Shown here: one piece after another, positions 9,554 to 19,117 of the stretch
Layout: each line of letters starts with the position of its first letter
Numbering within the stretch: position 1 is the first letter of the stretch
NCBI GenBank assembly: GCA_002127295.1
Contig: NFUV01000001.1
Location: forward strand, 1,984,001 to 2,048,000
Direction: 5' to 3'
Length of the DNA: 64,000 bases
From: Chitinophagaceae bacterium IBVUCB2
GTDB taxonomy: Bacteria > Bacteroidota > Bacteroidia > Chitinophagales > Chitinophagaceae
Translations under genes and position numbers: made by a program
The notes under the pieces: model-generated
Databases searched by the model: none
Seen by the model: the letters and a program-made list of their open reading frames with translations, nothing else
Told to the model about the DNA's origin: nothing

Positions 9554-10606
9554 ATGCTCAAATTCGTCCTTCCCTTTTTGGTTTTATCTATAGCTTTTTA
9601 CTCCTGTTCTGATAAATACCAGGCCTACCGCAGTAAGTACCAATTTAAAAGTGTTGATGGGGCGCCAGATTACAGCCATTTAAATTACTGGGCTGCTCAT
9701 CCATGGAAATGGGACCCTTCTGATAGTATACCCGAGCCATTGAAAAATGAAATCAAAGATTCTGTCGTTGATGTTTTCTTTTTATATCCTACTTCTTATA
9801 CAAAGAAAAAAAAAGAGGGAAATAATAACGCCTTGATTGATGACGACTATATCAATGCAAAAACTGATTACAGTTCTATATTATACCAGGCCAGTGTATT
9901 TAATCAACAAAGCAGAGTTTTTGCTCCACGATACCGCCAAGCACATATCACTAATTTCTTTTCGAAGGATAAAGAAAAAGCAGCTGCCGCTTTTGAGTTT
10001 GCATATGAAGATGTAAAAAAAGCTTTTGAGTATTATTTACAAAACTGGAATGGTAAGAGGCCCATCATCATTGCATCACATAGCCAGGGAAGTTTATTAG
10101 CAGAAAGATTATTGAAAGAATTCTTTGAGGGCAAGACTTTACAAAACAGGTTGGTGGTCGCATATATAATCGGCTGGCCGGTACCCAAAGATTATTTTAC
10201 CACTTTGAAAATGTGTGCAGACTCTTTGCAAACAGGATGCATATGCAGTTGGCGAACTTTTAGAAAAGGCTATGTGCCTTCGTACATGAAAAAAGAAAAT
10301 TCAAGCCAGAAAAATTCATTCGGAAACGGGAATTCTTTTGTTACTAACCCACTTACCTGGACCACCGATTCAACTTATGCACCAAGATCTTTGAACAAGG
10401 GAAGCATATTGATCAATTTCAATAAACTATTTACTAAAACTACTGATGCACAAATAAGCAATGCTTTACTGTATGTAAATAGACCCAAGTTTCCAGGCAG
10501 TTCTTTTTATTTTACCCGCAATTATCATGTAGGAGATATTAACCTCTATTATATCAACATCCGGGAAAATGTAAAACAAAGGATTGATATGTTTTGGAAA
10601 AAATAG
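9554..10606 (+). CDS. DUF3089 alpha/beta-hydrolase-like lipoprotein
   Basis: I start at the ATG at 9554 rather than the upstream in-frame codon at 9491 because it opens a lipoprotein signal (LPFLVLSIAFYSC, Cys at residue 18). The mature protein has a nucleophile-elbow motif ASHSQGSLLA and the DUF3089 pattern (DVFFLYPTSY, then FAPRYRQAHI). DUF3089 members look like alpha/beta hydrolases of unknown substrate. It is anchored to a membrane by inference. The stop codon directly abuts the stop codon of the convergent ExbD gene. Confidence 0.8.
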   Translation: MLKFVLPFLVLSIAFYSCSDKYQAYRSKYQFKSVDGAPDYSHLNYWAAHPWKWDPSDSIPEPLKNEIKDSVVDVFFLYPTSYTKKKKEGNNNALIDDDYINAKTDYSSILYQASVFNQQSRVFAPRYRQAHITNFFSKDKEKAAAAFEFAYEDVKKAFEYYLQNWNGKRPIIIASHSQGSLLAERLLKEFFEGKTLQNRLVVAYIIGWPVPKDYFTTLKMCADSLQTGCICSWRTFRKGYVPSYMKKENSSQKNSFGNGNSFVTNPLTWTTDSTYAPRSLNKGSILINFNKLFTKTTDAQISNALLYVNRPKFPGSSFYFTRNYHVGDINLYYINIRENVKQRIDMFWKK

Positions 10607-11164
10607 TTATTGTCTCGTTAACCATTCTTTTTCTTCTTTTGATATTTTTATGACGGCATACTTTTTTACTACACTAATAGTTGCTTCATCTAACACATCA
10701 ACTACATTTTTATAAGATGCTTCTTCAGCTGGTTTAATTAACATCATTAACCCGTTTCTTCCTTCTTTCATTTTACTGTTTCTGTCTAACGAATTTTGCT
10801 TTTCCATAATTACTTTTCGCAAGCCCTCTTTACCGGAAAAGTTAGTTTGAATAATCCCCCCGCTTTTGCTGGCATTTTCCCAATTGCCCTGATAATAATA
10901 AACAGTGTTATTCTTAGCAAGTAGTATCGTTAATGCATTTAATTCGCCTAATTCTGAATTTACTCCATCCTTTGGCATGTTTAACTGCATAGCAGTTGGC
11001 TTGCTTAGTTCAGTAGTGATGACAAAAAATGAAATAAGAAGAAAGCCTAAATCAACCATGGGAGTCATATCTATTTTCAGATTGTGTTTTACCATTCTTC
11101 TTACACCTGCTTGCTTTCTGGAGAATAAGGATTCGGTATTTTTTGTGTTATCCATCTGTGACAT
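10607..11164 (-). CDS. exbD: ExbD/TolR-family biopolymer transport protein
   Basis: The frame is open further upstream, but I choose the ATG at 11164 (or 11155) because earlier codons overlap the end of the CHAT gene and do not look like ExbD. The product of about 185 residues has a short cytoplasmic N-terminus, then KIDMTPMVDLGFLLISFFVITT, the single membrane helix with the proton-path aspartate, and a periplasmic domain. ExbD normally works with ExbB on TonB. No exbB or tonB lies in the window. It is 34 nt downstream of the CHAT gene and probably in its operon. Confidence 0.85.
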   Translation of the reverse strand: MSQMDNTKNTESLFSRKQAGVRRMVKHNLKIDMTPMVDLGFLLISFFVITTELSKPTAMQLNMPKDGVNSELGELNALTILLAKNNTVYYYQGNWENASKSGGIIQTNFSGKEGLRKVIMEKQNSLDRNSKMKEGRNGLMMLIKPAEEASYKNVVDVLDEATISVVKKYAVIKISKEEKEWLTRQ

Positions 11165-11198
11165 AAGCGTAGTTTGCTTATGAGATACAGATTGCAAA

Positions 11199-14165
11199 TT
11201 ATTCCACAAGTACAAATGCCGCCCAATAGAAAGGAGAATATTTCTTGCGCATATCAGCCTGGGCCTGTGTAAATGCATCGTTGATTGTTTTTCCTTTCAT
11301 CCAGTAAGAATAAAAACTGGTCATGAGTTCAGCAGTTTCTTTATCCGGCACTTGCCAAAGGCTTACTATCATCTTCTTTACCCCCGCCATTTTAAATGCT
11401 CTTTGCAAACCAAAAACTCCTTCGCTTCCTTTTACATCCCCTAGTGCAGTTTCGCATGCACTCAATACAACCAATTCAGTGTTACTAAGATTGAGTTGTG
11501 ATATTTCATACGCCGTTGCAATGCCATCTTCTCCTCCTTCTATAGGTGTTTTGCCGCTCCAGGCATAGTTGCCGCCTGCTAATATTAGTCCACTTCGTAG
11601 TAGTGGGTCATTGGCCAATGTAAAAGTGTTTTCATTGCTTATTGAATTTTCTTTTCTCTTATTATCTGCTGCCGGTAAAAAGAATCCATGGGTAGCAATA
11701 TGTAAAATTTGCGGTGACTTGCCACTCAATTCTTTTAGATTTTCTTCTGACGCTTCCAATTGTGTAAAGACCTTTGCTTCTGTTTTATTTTTTACAAATA
11801 GTGATTGTATGGCTTTTACTTCCTGCGCTGTACCGGGTAGTTGGCTCCAGGCGCCTCTTGTATCTTTAGCCTGTAAAACATAAATGTTTCTACTGCTATT
11901 CCCTTTGCTTTCTCTCTTTTTCGCAAGTGCTACACTGTCCGTATTAAAACTGGCATCGCCAAACAATAAAATTTTTTGAGGTTGTTTGTTTTGCTTTTCA
12001 ATTTCCTTTAATACTACTTGCCTTGTACTGGTATATTGTTGCAATTGATACTTATCCATCAGCACTGTATTGCTATCAACTTGTAATGCATGGAAAGCAA
12101 TGCTGTGTAATTTGCCAGCGGGTGAGTAAGAGATTGTCTTTGCTCCTATTAAATAAGGTTCTAACGGTAACCAAACTAACTGATATAGTTCTTTACTTAG
12201 AGCTGCGGCATTAGTATTTTCCACTTTAAATCCCCGGTAGAAACTATTAACCATTGAAGTGGCTGTTGTTCCTGCAGAATTAAATAAATGTTGCAATTGC
12301 CTCTCTTCAAATAACGGAACAAACAATGGCGCTGCATCATCTTTTCTAAGAATACAAGCTGCATAAAACACACTGTCGGTCCACCTCTTACTATATAAAT
12401 GAAAGCTTACAAATTCTATGGCTACTTCATCCTTCTGTAACTTCTTTTGTAATTCGTTGATTGAAATTCGTTCCGCTAATTGTTGATGGCGAAAGCTGGC
12501 CGACATGCGGTTAAGCTCTTTTTCCAATTTTTCTGTTTTGCCTTCCAACTCTGCTAAGTTCGACTCCCTTTTATCAATAGGCAGGGAGTATTGCTTTGCG
12601 AGAAAATTCTTTGCGACTGTCCATCGGGAGAGCATTTGTATTATCGCACTGTCTTTGCTATTGCGGATAGAGGCAATCATATTTTTTGTATCGGAAAGAG
12701 CCATGGATTTTAGCACTAGCTGAAGATTAAAATTATTTGTCCGCAAAGCTGAAGAAGCTTTAGGATAACTATAGATCAGGTTATTATTGATCTCTTCAAT
12801 TGCTGATTTGTTGGCTAAATAATTTCCCTTTTCTTTTTCTGTAAGTGTTGGAAATATTTTAATAAGATTATTTAATGCAATACTGCTGCCCTCTATAGCC
12901 GCTGGCTCTGCTTTAGCATATTCTTCCACCGTTATATATAATACTGCCAGATTGTTTATACTTGTTACATATGCAGAACCATACCCCCCCTGTAATTTTT
13001 TATAAATTTCTTTGGCCTGTACATAACAGGACTCTGCTTTTTCGTTTTGCCCAAGGCCTTTATATATCATGCCCAGGTTGTTAACACTGGCGGCATAGTC
13101 TGTATGATTGATGCCAAATATTTTCTTTCTAATTCCGGCTGATTCTATACAAAAAGGTTGTGCTTTTTCATACTCGCCAAGTTCTGCATACAAAACACCA
13201 AGGTTGTTAAGGCTGGTAGCATAATCAGGATGATTTTCTCCTATCATTTTTTTTCGAATAGTGATTGTTTGCTGACAAAAAGAAATAGCTTTTTCATACT
13301 GACCCATAGCAGCATAAAGCTGAGAAAGATTATTAATGCTGATAAGATAAGAAGGATGGTTTTGCCCTAATAACTCTTCTCTGATCTCCTTCGATACTGT
13401 AAATGCTGCTTCGGCTTTATCGTATTGACCTATTGCAAGATATAGTGCACCAAGATTATTTATACTGGTAGCAAATTCAACGCTGACTTCTCCTTTTGTT
13501 TTTTTCCGGATAGATGCCGCCTGTAAATACAATGGCTCTGAATTAGCATAGTCTCCTTTGGACAAATACAAGGAAGCAAGATTGTTCAGGCTGGTAATAT
13601 AATCATCATCTGTTTCTCCCAGTACTTGTTTTCGAATACCCATAGCTTGCTTATAGAGTGGTTCTGCTTTTTCATACTCATCTACTGCTGCATATAATGC
13701 CGCAAGGTTATCGAGGCTTGTTGCATAATCAGGATGATCCTCGCCTAATATTTTTTTTCTTATTCTTAATGATTCTAAATAATAAGGCTCCGCTTTTACA
13801 TACTCACCCATATAGTAATAAAGAATGGCCAGGTTATTTACCATTGTAGCATAATCAGGATGTTCCTTTCCAAATAAGATTTCTTTGATTGTAATTAATT
13901 CTTGATAAACAGGGACTGCTTTAGAATAGTATCCTGCAGTTAAATAAACCCAACCAAGGTTTTCAAGATTAGTAGCATAATCGGGATGCGCTGTGTTTAA
14001 TTCCTTTTTAGCCTTGTCAAATGCACTTTCTGCATATGGAATGGCTTCTTCATATTTTCCTTGCTGAAAAAGTTCTACAAATTTCTTATTAAGATCAAGC
14101 AATGTTTGCGATTTTCCAGCAATCGGAAGTAAAAACAAAAGACATATAATGTACAAACATTTCAT
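11199..14165 (-). CDS. Exported TPR-CHAT (caspase-like) protein, second copy
   Basis: The 988-residue protein has a signal peptide ending ..GKSQ, then about nine consecutive 42-residue TPR units of the kinesin-light-chain/NB-ARC-associated type (pattern SLNNLAxLY...YEKAEPLY...IRKKxLGE.HPDY, about residues 55-430), a helical linker (about 430-620), and a C-terminal CHAT domain. The caspase-like dyad is visible: His in HIATHGFF (about 826) and Cys in LSACETALGD (about 904). CHAT proteins are predicted proteases, often paired with effectors. The signal peptide places this one outside the cytoplasm, unlike the well-known TPR-CHAT of type III-E CRISPR. Substrate unknown. It follows its paralogue by 51 nt. 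Confidence 0.9.
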   Translation of the reverse strand: MKCLYIICLLFLLPIAGKSQTLLDLNKKFVELFQQGKYEEAIPYAESAFDKAKKELNTAHPDYATNLENLGWVYLTAGYYSKAVPVYQELITIKEILFGKEHPDYATMVNNLAILYYYMGEYVKAEPYYLESLRIRKKILGEDHPDYATSLDNLAALYAAVDEYEKAEPLYKQAMGIRKQVLGETDDDYITSLNNLASLYLSKGDYANSEPLYLQAASIRKKTKGEVSVEFATSINNLGALYLAIGQYDKAEAAFTVSKEIREELLGQNHPSYLISINNLSQLYAAMGQYEKAISFCQQTITIRKKMIGENHPDYATSLNNLGVLYAELGEYEKAQPFCIESAGIRKKIFGINHTDYAASVNNLGMIYKGLGQNEKAESCYVQAKEIYKKLQGGYGSAYVTSINNLAVLYITVEEYAKAEPAAIEGSSIALNNLIKIFPTLTEKEKGNYLANKSAIEEINNNLIYSYPKASSALRTNNFNLQLVLKSMALSDTKNMIASIRNSKDSAIIQMLSRWTVAKNFLAKQYSLPIDKRESNLAELEGKTEKLEKELNRMSASFRHQQLAERISINELQKKLQKDEVAIEFVSFHLYSKRWTDSVFYAACILRKDDAAPLFVPLFEERQLQHLFNSAGTTATSMVNSFYRGFKVENTNAAALSKELYQLVWLPLEPYLIGAKTISYSPAGKLHSIAFHALQVDSNTVLMDKYQLQQYTSTRQVVLKEIEKQNKQPQKILLFGDASFNTDSVALAKKRESKGNSSRNIYVLQAKDTRGAWSQLPGTAQEVKAIQSLFVKNKTEAKVFTQLEASEENLKELSGKSPQILHIATHGFFLPAADNKRKENSISNENTFTLANDPLLRSGLILAGGNYAWSGKTPIEGGEDGIATAYEISQLNLSNTELVVLSACETALGDVKGSEGVFGLQRAFKMAGVKKMIVSLWQVPDKETAELMTSFYSYWMKGKTINDAFTQAQADMRKKYSPFYWAAFVLVE

Positions 14166-14216
14166 TACCGGAAGGGAAGGTTGTACTTAAATATAAGAAA
14201 TATCCAGTGGGTTCAT

Positions 14217-17198
14217 TTATTCCACCAGCACAAAAGCCGCCCAATAAAAAGGAGAGTATTTCTTTCGCATATCAGCTTGTGCCTGTGTGAAGGCATCATT
14301 AATTGTTTTGTCCTTCATCCAATAAGAATAAAAGCTTGTCATTAGTTCTGCGGTTTCTTTATCCGGCACCTGCCAAAGGCTTACGATCATTTTCTTTACC
14401 CCCGCCATTTTAAATGCCCGCTGCAAACCAAATACACCTTCACTTCCTTTTACATCTCCCAATGCTGTTTCGCAGGCACTGAGTACAACAATTTCTGTAT
14501 TGCTTAAGTTAAGTTGCGAAATTTCATACGCAGTTGCTATTCCATCTTCTATTCCATCAATCGGTGGCTTACCGCTCCATGCATAGTTGCCCCCTGCTAA
14601 TACTAATCCGCTTCTTAATAATGGATCATCCGCTAAAGTGTATGTATTTTCGTTGTTGAAATTATCAGTTTTCTTTTTTTTATCTGATTCGGGCAAAAAG
14701 AATCCGTGAGTTGCTATATGCAATATTTGTGGTGAGTTGCCGCTGAGAGCTTTCAAGTTTTCTTCGGAAGCGGTTATTTGAGTAAATGATTTTGTGGTGA
14801 TTTTGTTTTGTTCGAATACTTGTTGAATTGTTTTCACTTCCTGTGCTGTTCCGGGTAGACTGCTCCAGGTATTGTTTTCGTCACTTCTTTTTTTGGGTGT
14901 GTAAATGGAGGTCGATATATTATTCTTATCCGGATTATAAATTTTTTGTTTTACTAACTGCAAACTATCCAAGGTAAAGCTGGCATCACCAAACAAAGTA
15001 ATATACTGTGGTTTACTATTTTGTTTTTCCTGTTCTCTTAATACCACTTGCCTTGTGCTGGTGTATTGTTGTAGTTGAAATTTATCCATCAATACTGTTG
15101 TACTATCTACTGGCAATGCATGAAAGGCGATACTATATAATTTTCCGGCAGGTGAATAAGAAATTTTTTTTACATTTTTTAAATAGGGTTCTAATGGTTG
15201 CCAGATGAGTTTGTACAATTCTGTGCCTAAGGCACCTGTTGTATTTTTTTTCTTTAGCTCCAATCCCCTGTAAAATTGGCTGACCATTGCTGATGCTGTT
15301 GTGCCGGCGCTATCGAATAGTTTTTGTAGTTGTTTTTCTTCACAGAGGGGAATGAAGATGGGAGCAGAATTATTTTTCGTAAGGACATATGCTGCATACA
15401 GGGTACTGTCTGTCCATTTTTTATTGAATAGATTAAACCTGACAAACTCGATGGCTACTTCATTTTGTTGCAAGTTTTTTTGAACCTCGTTTATTTTTAA
15501 TTGCAGAGACTGCTGTTGATTTTTAAATGCTGAAGATTTTCGGGTCAGTTCTTTTTCCAGCATTTCTGTCTCGTATTCAATTTTTGACAAATCTTCTCTG
15601 CGTGTTGCTATAGGCAAGGAATATTGCTTTGATAATATTGACTTTTTGTTTTGCCATCTATCGAAAATATTCTGAACTAAAGTATCATTGTTGGTACGAA
15701 CTGATTCTACTACATATTTTGTGCTGGATAGAGTAAGAGACTTAAGAAGAAGTTGCAGGTTATAATTTTCTCTAAGGATGTCGTTGTTAGCCTTGTAATA
15801 GACATATAGTAAACTATTTTGGGTATTGTTTAAATCTACGTTATAAGCCAGGTAATTGCTTTTTTCATTTTCAGATAGATTATTGAAAACAGCAAGCATA
15901 TTTTTGATCTGAATCGTTCTGGATTCTGTAAACAGTGGTTCGGCCTTTTCAAAGTCCTCGCTCCTTTGGTACAAAAGAGCAAGGTTGTTTAAGCTGCTGA
16001 TATAACTGGGATGGGTTTTACCTGATATTCTTTTTGCGGCCTCTATTGCCTGTAGATACAAAGGCTTTGCTTTTTCATACTGAAACATATTATCATACAC
16101 ATATCCCAGATTATTCAGGCTTTCCACATAAGCTGGATGTTTTTCACCTACTGCTTTTTTGAATATTTCTCTCGTCTTTAAAAATAAAGGTTCCGCTTTT
16201 TCATACTGATTCATGATTGCATATAGCTTCGCACTATTGTTAAGGTTAAGAGCATACTCGAGGTGGTTTTCACCTACTGTTTTTTTAAATATTTCTCCGG
16301 CCTTAAAAAATAATGATTCCGCTTTTTCATAAAGACCCGCACTTTTATACAAAATAGCCAGACCGCCCAAGCTGCTCGCATAACCAGTATGATTTTCACC
16401 TACTACCTTTCTCATTATTTCTAAAGCCTGTAAATAAAAAGACTCTGCTTTTTCATACTGACCCAGGCTTGCATATAAATATGCCAAATTGTTCAGGCCA
16501 ATAGCAACCTCCGGCTGATTTTTTCCCAAGACTTTTTGTAAAATCTCTAATAATTGTAAGTATGCTGGCTCTGCCTTTTCATACTGTCCTCTTGCTAAAT
16601 ACAAATTCCCCAAATTATTGAGGCTGGTGGCATAATCCAGATTAATATCACCCGATACATTTTTAATAATCTTTAATACTTGCAAATTCAAGGGCTCGGC
16701 TTTGTTATACTCCCCTGTTGTACTATATAAATTTCCCAAGTTGCTAAGACTTACTGCATAATCCAGATTATTGTCACCGGATATTTTTTTTGTAATTTCT
16801 AATGATTGTAAAAACAACGTCTCGGCGTTTTGGTATTGACCCATATTTACATACAAAGATGCCAGGTTGTTCAGGCTGAGAGCATAGCTGGGATGGTTTT
16901 CGCCCAAAATTTTTTTTCTGATCTCCGTTGCCAGTATGTACAGTGGCCTCGCTTTTTCATACTGTGCCATATTCTCATACAAATATGCCAAGTTATTCAA
17001 GCTGGAGGCATAGGAATTGTTATTTAACCCAAACTCATTTTTCGCTGCTTCTACTGCTTTTTCAGCAACAGATATTGCTTCATTAAATTCTCCCCGCTTA
17101 TTTAACTCTAGAACCTGTCTATTAAGTTCTGCCCAAGTTTGTGAAAATGAAGAACCAGAAAAAAAAACCAACGCCCCTACAAGCAGAATACTTTTCAT
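14217..17198 (-). CDS. Exported TPR-CHAT (caspase-like) protein, first copy
   Basis: I start at the ATG at 17198 because it opens a clean signal peptide (MKSILLVGALVFFSG..FSQ); an in-frame upstream codon at 17246 adds an unlikely prefix. The product is 993 residues: about nine 42-residue TPR units, a helical linker, and a CHAT domain with His in HIATHGFF and Cys in LSACETALGD (about residue 909). The last roughly 95 residues differ from the downstream paralogue at only two positions, while the TPR half is much more divergent and many codons differ synonymously. This points to an old duplication with strong constraint on the protease domain and divergence of the recognition repeats. Confidence 0.9.
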   Translation of the reverse strand: MKSILLVGALVFFSGSSFSQTWAELNRQVLELNKRGEFNEAISVAEKAVEAAKNEFGLNNNSYASSLNNLAYLYENMAQYEKARPLYILATEIRKKILGENHPSYALSLNNLASLYVNMGQYQNAETLFLQSLEITKKISGDNNLDYAVSLSNLGNLYSTTGEYNKAEPLNLQVLKIIKNVSGDINLDYATSLNNLGNLYLARGQYEKAEPAYLQLLEILQKVLGKNQPEVAIGLNNLAYLYASLGQYEKAESFYLQALEIMRKVVGENHTGYASSLGGLAILYKSAGLYEKAESLFFKAGEIFKKTVGENHLEYALNLNNSAKLYAIMNQYEKAEPLFLKTREIFKKAVGEKHPAYVESLNNLGYVYDNMFQYEKAKPLYLQAIEAAKRISGKTHPSYISSLNNLALLYQRSEDFEKAEPLFTESRTIQIKNMLAVFNNLSENEKSNYLAYNVDLNNTQNSLLYVYYKANNDILRENYNLQLLLKSLTLSSTKYVVESVRTNNDTLVQNIFDRWQNKKSILSKQYSLPIATRREDLSKIEYETEMLEKELTRKSSAFKNQQQSLQLKINEVQKNLQQNEVAIEFVRFNLFNKKWTDSTLYAAYVLTKNNSAPIFIPLCEEKQLQKLFDSAGTTASAMVSQFYRGLELKKKNTTGALGTELYKLIWQPLEPYLKNVKKISYSPAGKLYSIAFHALPVDSTTVLMDKFQLQQYTSTRQVVLREQEKQNSKPQYITLFGDASFTLDSLQLVKQKIYNPDKNNISTSIYTPKKRSDENNTWSSLPGTAQEVKTIQQVFEQNKITTKSFTQITASEENLKALSGNSPQILHIATHGFFLPESDKKKKTDNFNNENTYTLADDPLLRSGLVLAGGNYAWSGKPPIDGIEDGIATAYEISQLNLSNTEIVVLSACETALGDVKGSEGVFGLQRAFKMAGVKKMIVSLWQVPDKETAELMTSFYSYWMKDKTINDAFTQAQADMRKKYSPFYWAAFVLVE

Positions 17199-17347
17199 GG
17201 TGTAATTTTTACTGGATAGATTCTCGAAAGTAATAATATTGTACAATTAACACAATACCTCAATGCAGGTATCACTACAATATAGAGCAGTAAAATGCTT
17301 CTATTCTTTTAATTGAAGTTGAATTTGATACACAGTAATAGTTTCAT

Positions 17348-18802
17348 TTAAAACTCCGCACTTCCCGGCGTTCTCGGGAAAGCTATTACATCTCTAATGT
17401 TGGTCATGCCAGTAACAAATTGCACCATTCTCTCAAAACCAAGACCGAAGCCTGCATGAGGAACGGTTCCGAATCTTCTTGTATCGAGATACCACCATAG
17501 CTCTTCTAATGGAATATGCATTTCCGTCATTCGTCTTTCTAACTTCTCTTGCCTTTCTTCTCTTTGGCTACCGCCAACTATTTCACCAATGCCGGGTGCC
17601 AATATATCCATTGCTGCAACCGTTTCTTTTCCGGCTTCGCAACCATCATTTTGGCGCATATAAAATGCTTTGATGGCAGCTGGATAATTGTAAAGTATAA
17701 CGGGTTTCTTAAAATGTTTTTCTACCAGATATCTTTCATGTTCACTTTGAAGATCCATGCCCCAACCGGTTATCTCGTACTGGAATTTCTTTTTCTTATT
17801 GTGATTACTGTCTTTTAATATCTGAATGGCATCGGTGTAAGTAAGCCGTTCGAAGCCGTTCGTTAAAACAAATTCTAATTTTTCCAACAAGCCCATTTCG
17901 CTGCGCTTATCCTGCGGCAATTGTTTTTCTTCTTCTGCTAACCGTTGCGCTAAAAATTCGAGATCTTCTTTATTATTTTCTATTGCATACTTAATTATAT
18001 ACTTGATGAATTCTTCTGCCAAATTCATATTGTCTTCTAAATCATAGAAAGCCATTTCTGGTTCTATCATCCAGAATTCAGCAAGGTGCCTTGCAGTGTT
18101 ACTATTCTCTGCACGGAAGGTGGGACCGAATGTATAAATATCGCCGAAGGCAGTTGCTCCTAATTCTCCTTCTAATTGACCGCTAACGGTTAGGTTAGTA
18201 CTGCGTCCAAAGAAATCTTCTTTGAAGTTTATTGAGCCGTCTTCATTCTTAGGTGCAGTGCCATCAACAGGTAAAGTGGTTACTTTAAACATTTCGCCGG
18301 CCCCTTCTGCATCACTTGCGGTGATGATGGGTGTGTGCATGTACACAAATCCTTTTTCATTAAAGAACTTATGTACTGCGAATGCTAATGTGTGACGTAC
18401 ACGAAACACAGAACCAAATGTGCTGGTACGAAAACGTAAATGTGCTTTCTCTCTTAAAAATTCCAAACTATGTTTCTTTGGCTGCAACGGATATTTTTCT
18501 GCATCGCTATCCCCGAGAATTTCTATTAAAGTGGCATTTAAATCCATTTTTTGCCCCTTCCCCAGAGAAGGAACAATAGTACCTGTAACTTTTAATGAAG
18601 CTGATGTGGTAATGCGTTTTAGTAATTCATCATCCTGGCTACCCAGCGCTACTACTACCTGTATATTATTATTAGTACTGCCATCATTTAATGCGATGAA
18701 CTGGTTGTTGCGGAAGGTTCTTACCCAACCCATTACTGTTACTTCCTGTCCTGCTGGCTCTTTAGAAAGCAGTTCTTTTATTTTGATTCTCTTGTTAAAC
18801 AT
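17348..18802 (-). CDS. asnS: Asparaginyl-tRNA synthetase
   Basis: The 484-residue protein is full length. The N-terminal OB-fold anticodon domain shows [20 protein letters not shown]. Class II motifs follow: motif 2 [22 protein letters not shown] near residue 230 and motif 3 [13 protein letters not shown] near the C-terminus. It charges tRNA-Asn with asparagine in the cytoplasm. It is transcribed leftward from a promoter with a TATCTTTG -7 box at 18822-18829, divergent from rho. Confidence 0.97.
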   Translation of the reverse strand: MFNKRIKIKELLSKEPAGQEVTVMGWVRTFRNNQFIALNDGSTNNNIQVVVALGSQDDELLKRITTSASLKVTGTIVPSLGKGQKMDLNATLIEILGDSDAEKYPLQPKKHSLEFLREKAHLRFRTSTFGSVFRVRHTLAFAVHKFFNEKGFVYMHTPIITASDAEGAGEMFKVTTLPVDGTAPKNEDGSINFKEDFFGRSTNLTVSGQLEGELGATAFGDIYTFGPTFRAENSNTARHLAEFWMIEPEMAFYDLEDNMNLAEEFIKYIIKYAIENNKEDLEFLAQRLAEEEKQLPQDKRSEMGLLEKLEFVLTNGFERLTYTDAIQILKDSNHNKKKKFQYEITGWGMDLQSEHERYLVEKHFKKPVILYNYPAAIKAFYMRQNDGCEAGKETVAAMDILAPGIGEIVGGSQREERQEKLERRMTEMHIPLEELWWYLDTRRFGTVPHAGFGLGFERMVQFVTGMTNIRDVIAFPRTPGSAEF

Positions 18803-18821
18803 CAGTGTTTTTTAAGGACGG

Positions 18822-18829
18822 CAAAGATA
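18822..18829 (-). promoter_or_regulatory. -7 box of the asnS promoter
   Basis: TATCTTTG on the minus strand matches TAnnTTTG exactly and sits 19 nt upstream of the asnS ATG. I see no clear TTG at the expected -33 distance. Confidence 0.5.
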
Positions 18830-18865
18830 ACTACTGATCATGCTGATTAAAAAGGATTTTGGCTG

Positions 18866-18980
18866 GTGATGGGTGTACAGAACCCTGAACGGAGCGTCGC
18901 AACATCAGCCTGATCAGGGAACTGAAGCTGGTGAAACCCAAAAATTTTTGATTTTCCCGATTTTAGCCTATAATTGCACT
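18866..18980 (+). repeat. Dispersed intergenic element, copy A (rho leader)
   Basis: A 30-nt core at 18874-18903, ending GGAGCGTCGCAAC, matches 30442-30471 upstream of feoB at 26 of 30 positions in the same orientation relative to the downstream gene. Weaker similarity continues for about 75 nt (a GAAG.TGG segment, an A-rich stretch, TCCCGAT, and CTAnAAT.GCA). The core read as codons gives E-R-S-V-A-T, so spurious small ORFs are expected. Only two copies are in the window; dispersal in the genome is an inference. Confidence 0.65.
18947..18976 (+). promoter_or_regulatory. Probable rho promoter
   Basis: TTTG (18947-18950), an 18-nt spacer and TATAATTG (18969-18976; 7 of 8 to the -7 consensus) lie about 140 nt upstream of the rho ATG and inside the downstream part of repeat copy A. 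The 18803-19117 gap otherwise holds only the asnS promoter and an AT-rich untranslated leader of about 135 nt, in which I see no clear fold. A long leader fits the known habit of rho to control its own transcript. Confidence 0.4.
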
Positions 18981-19117
18981 GGAAAGAGGCCGATAAGTTT
19001 TGTTCTCCCTGGCTTTAGCTCATTTTACCTGCCGATTTCATTCAACATAAATTCAAACTTTTTTTCTGATTTCAAGACTGGTTCACCCCGAGTTGTGACT
19101 AACCTCAAGATGATTAT

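Noticed and set aside
12900-14060. Periodic 126-bp repeats as a possible CRISPR or satellite array
   Set aside because: The periodicity comes from the 42-residue TPR units in the coding frame; units are degenerate at DNA level and there are no spacers.
11199-17198. Recent gene conversion between the CHAT genes
   Set aside because: Protein identity in the C-terminal 95 residues is nearly complete, but many synonymous differences are visible over the same stretch, so selection explains it better than a recent copy event.
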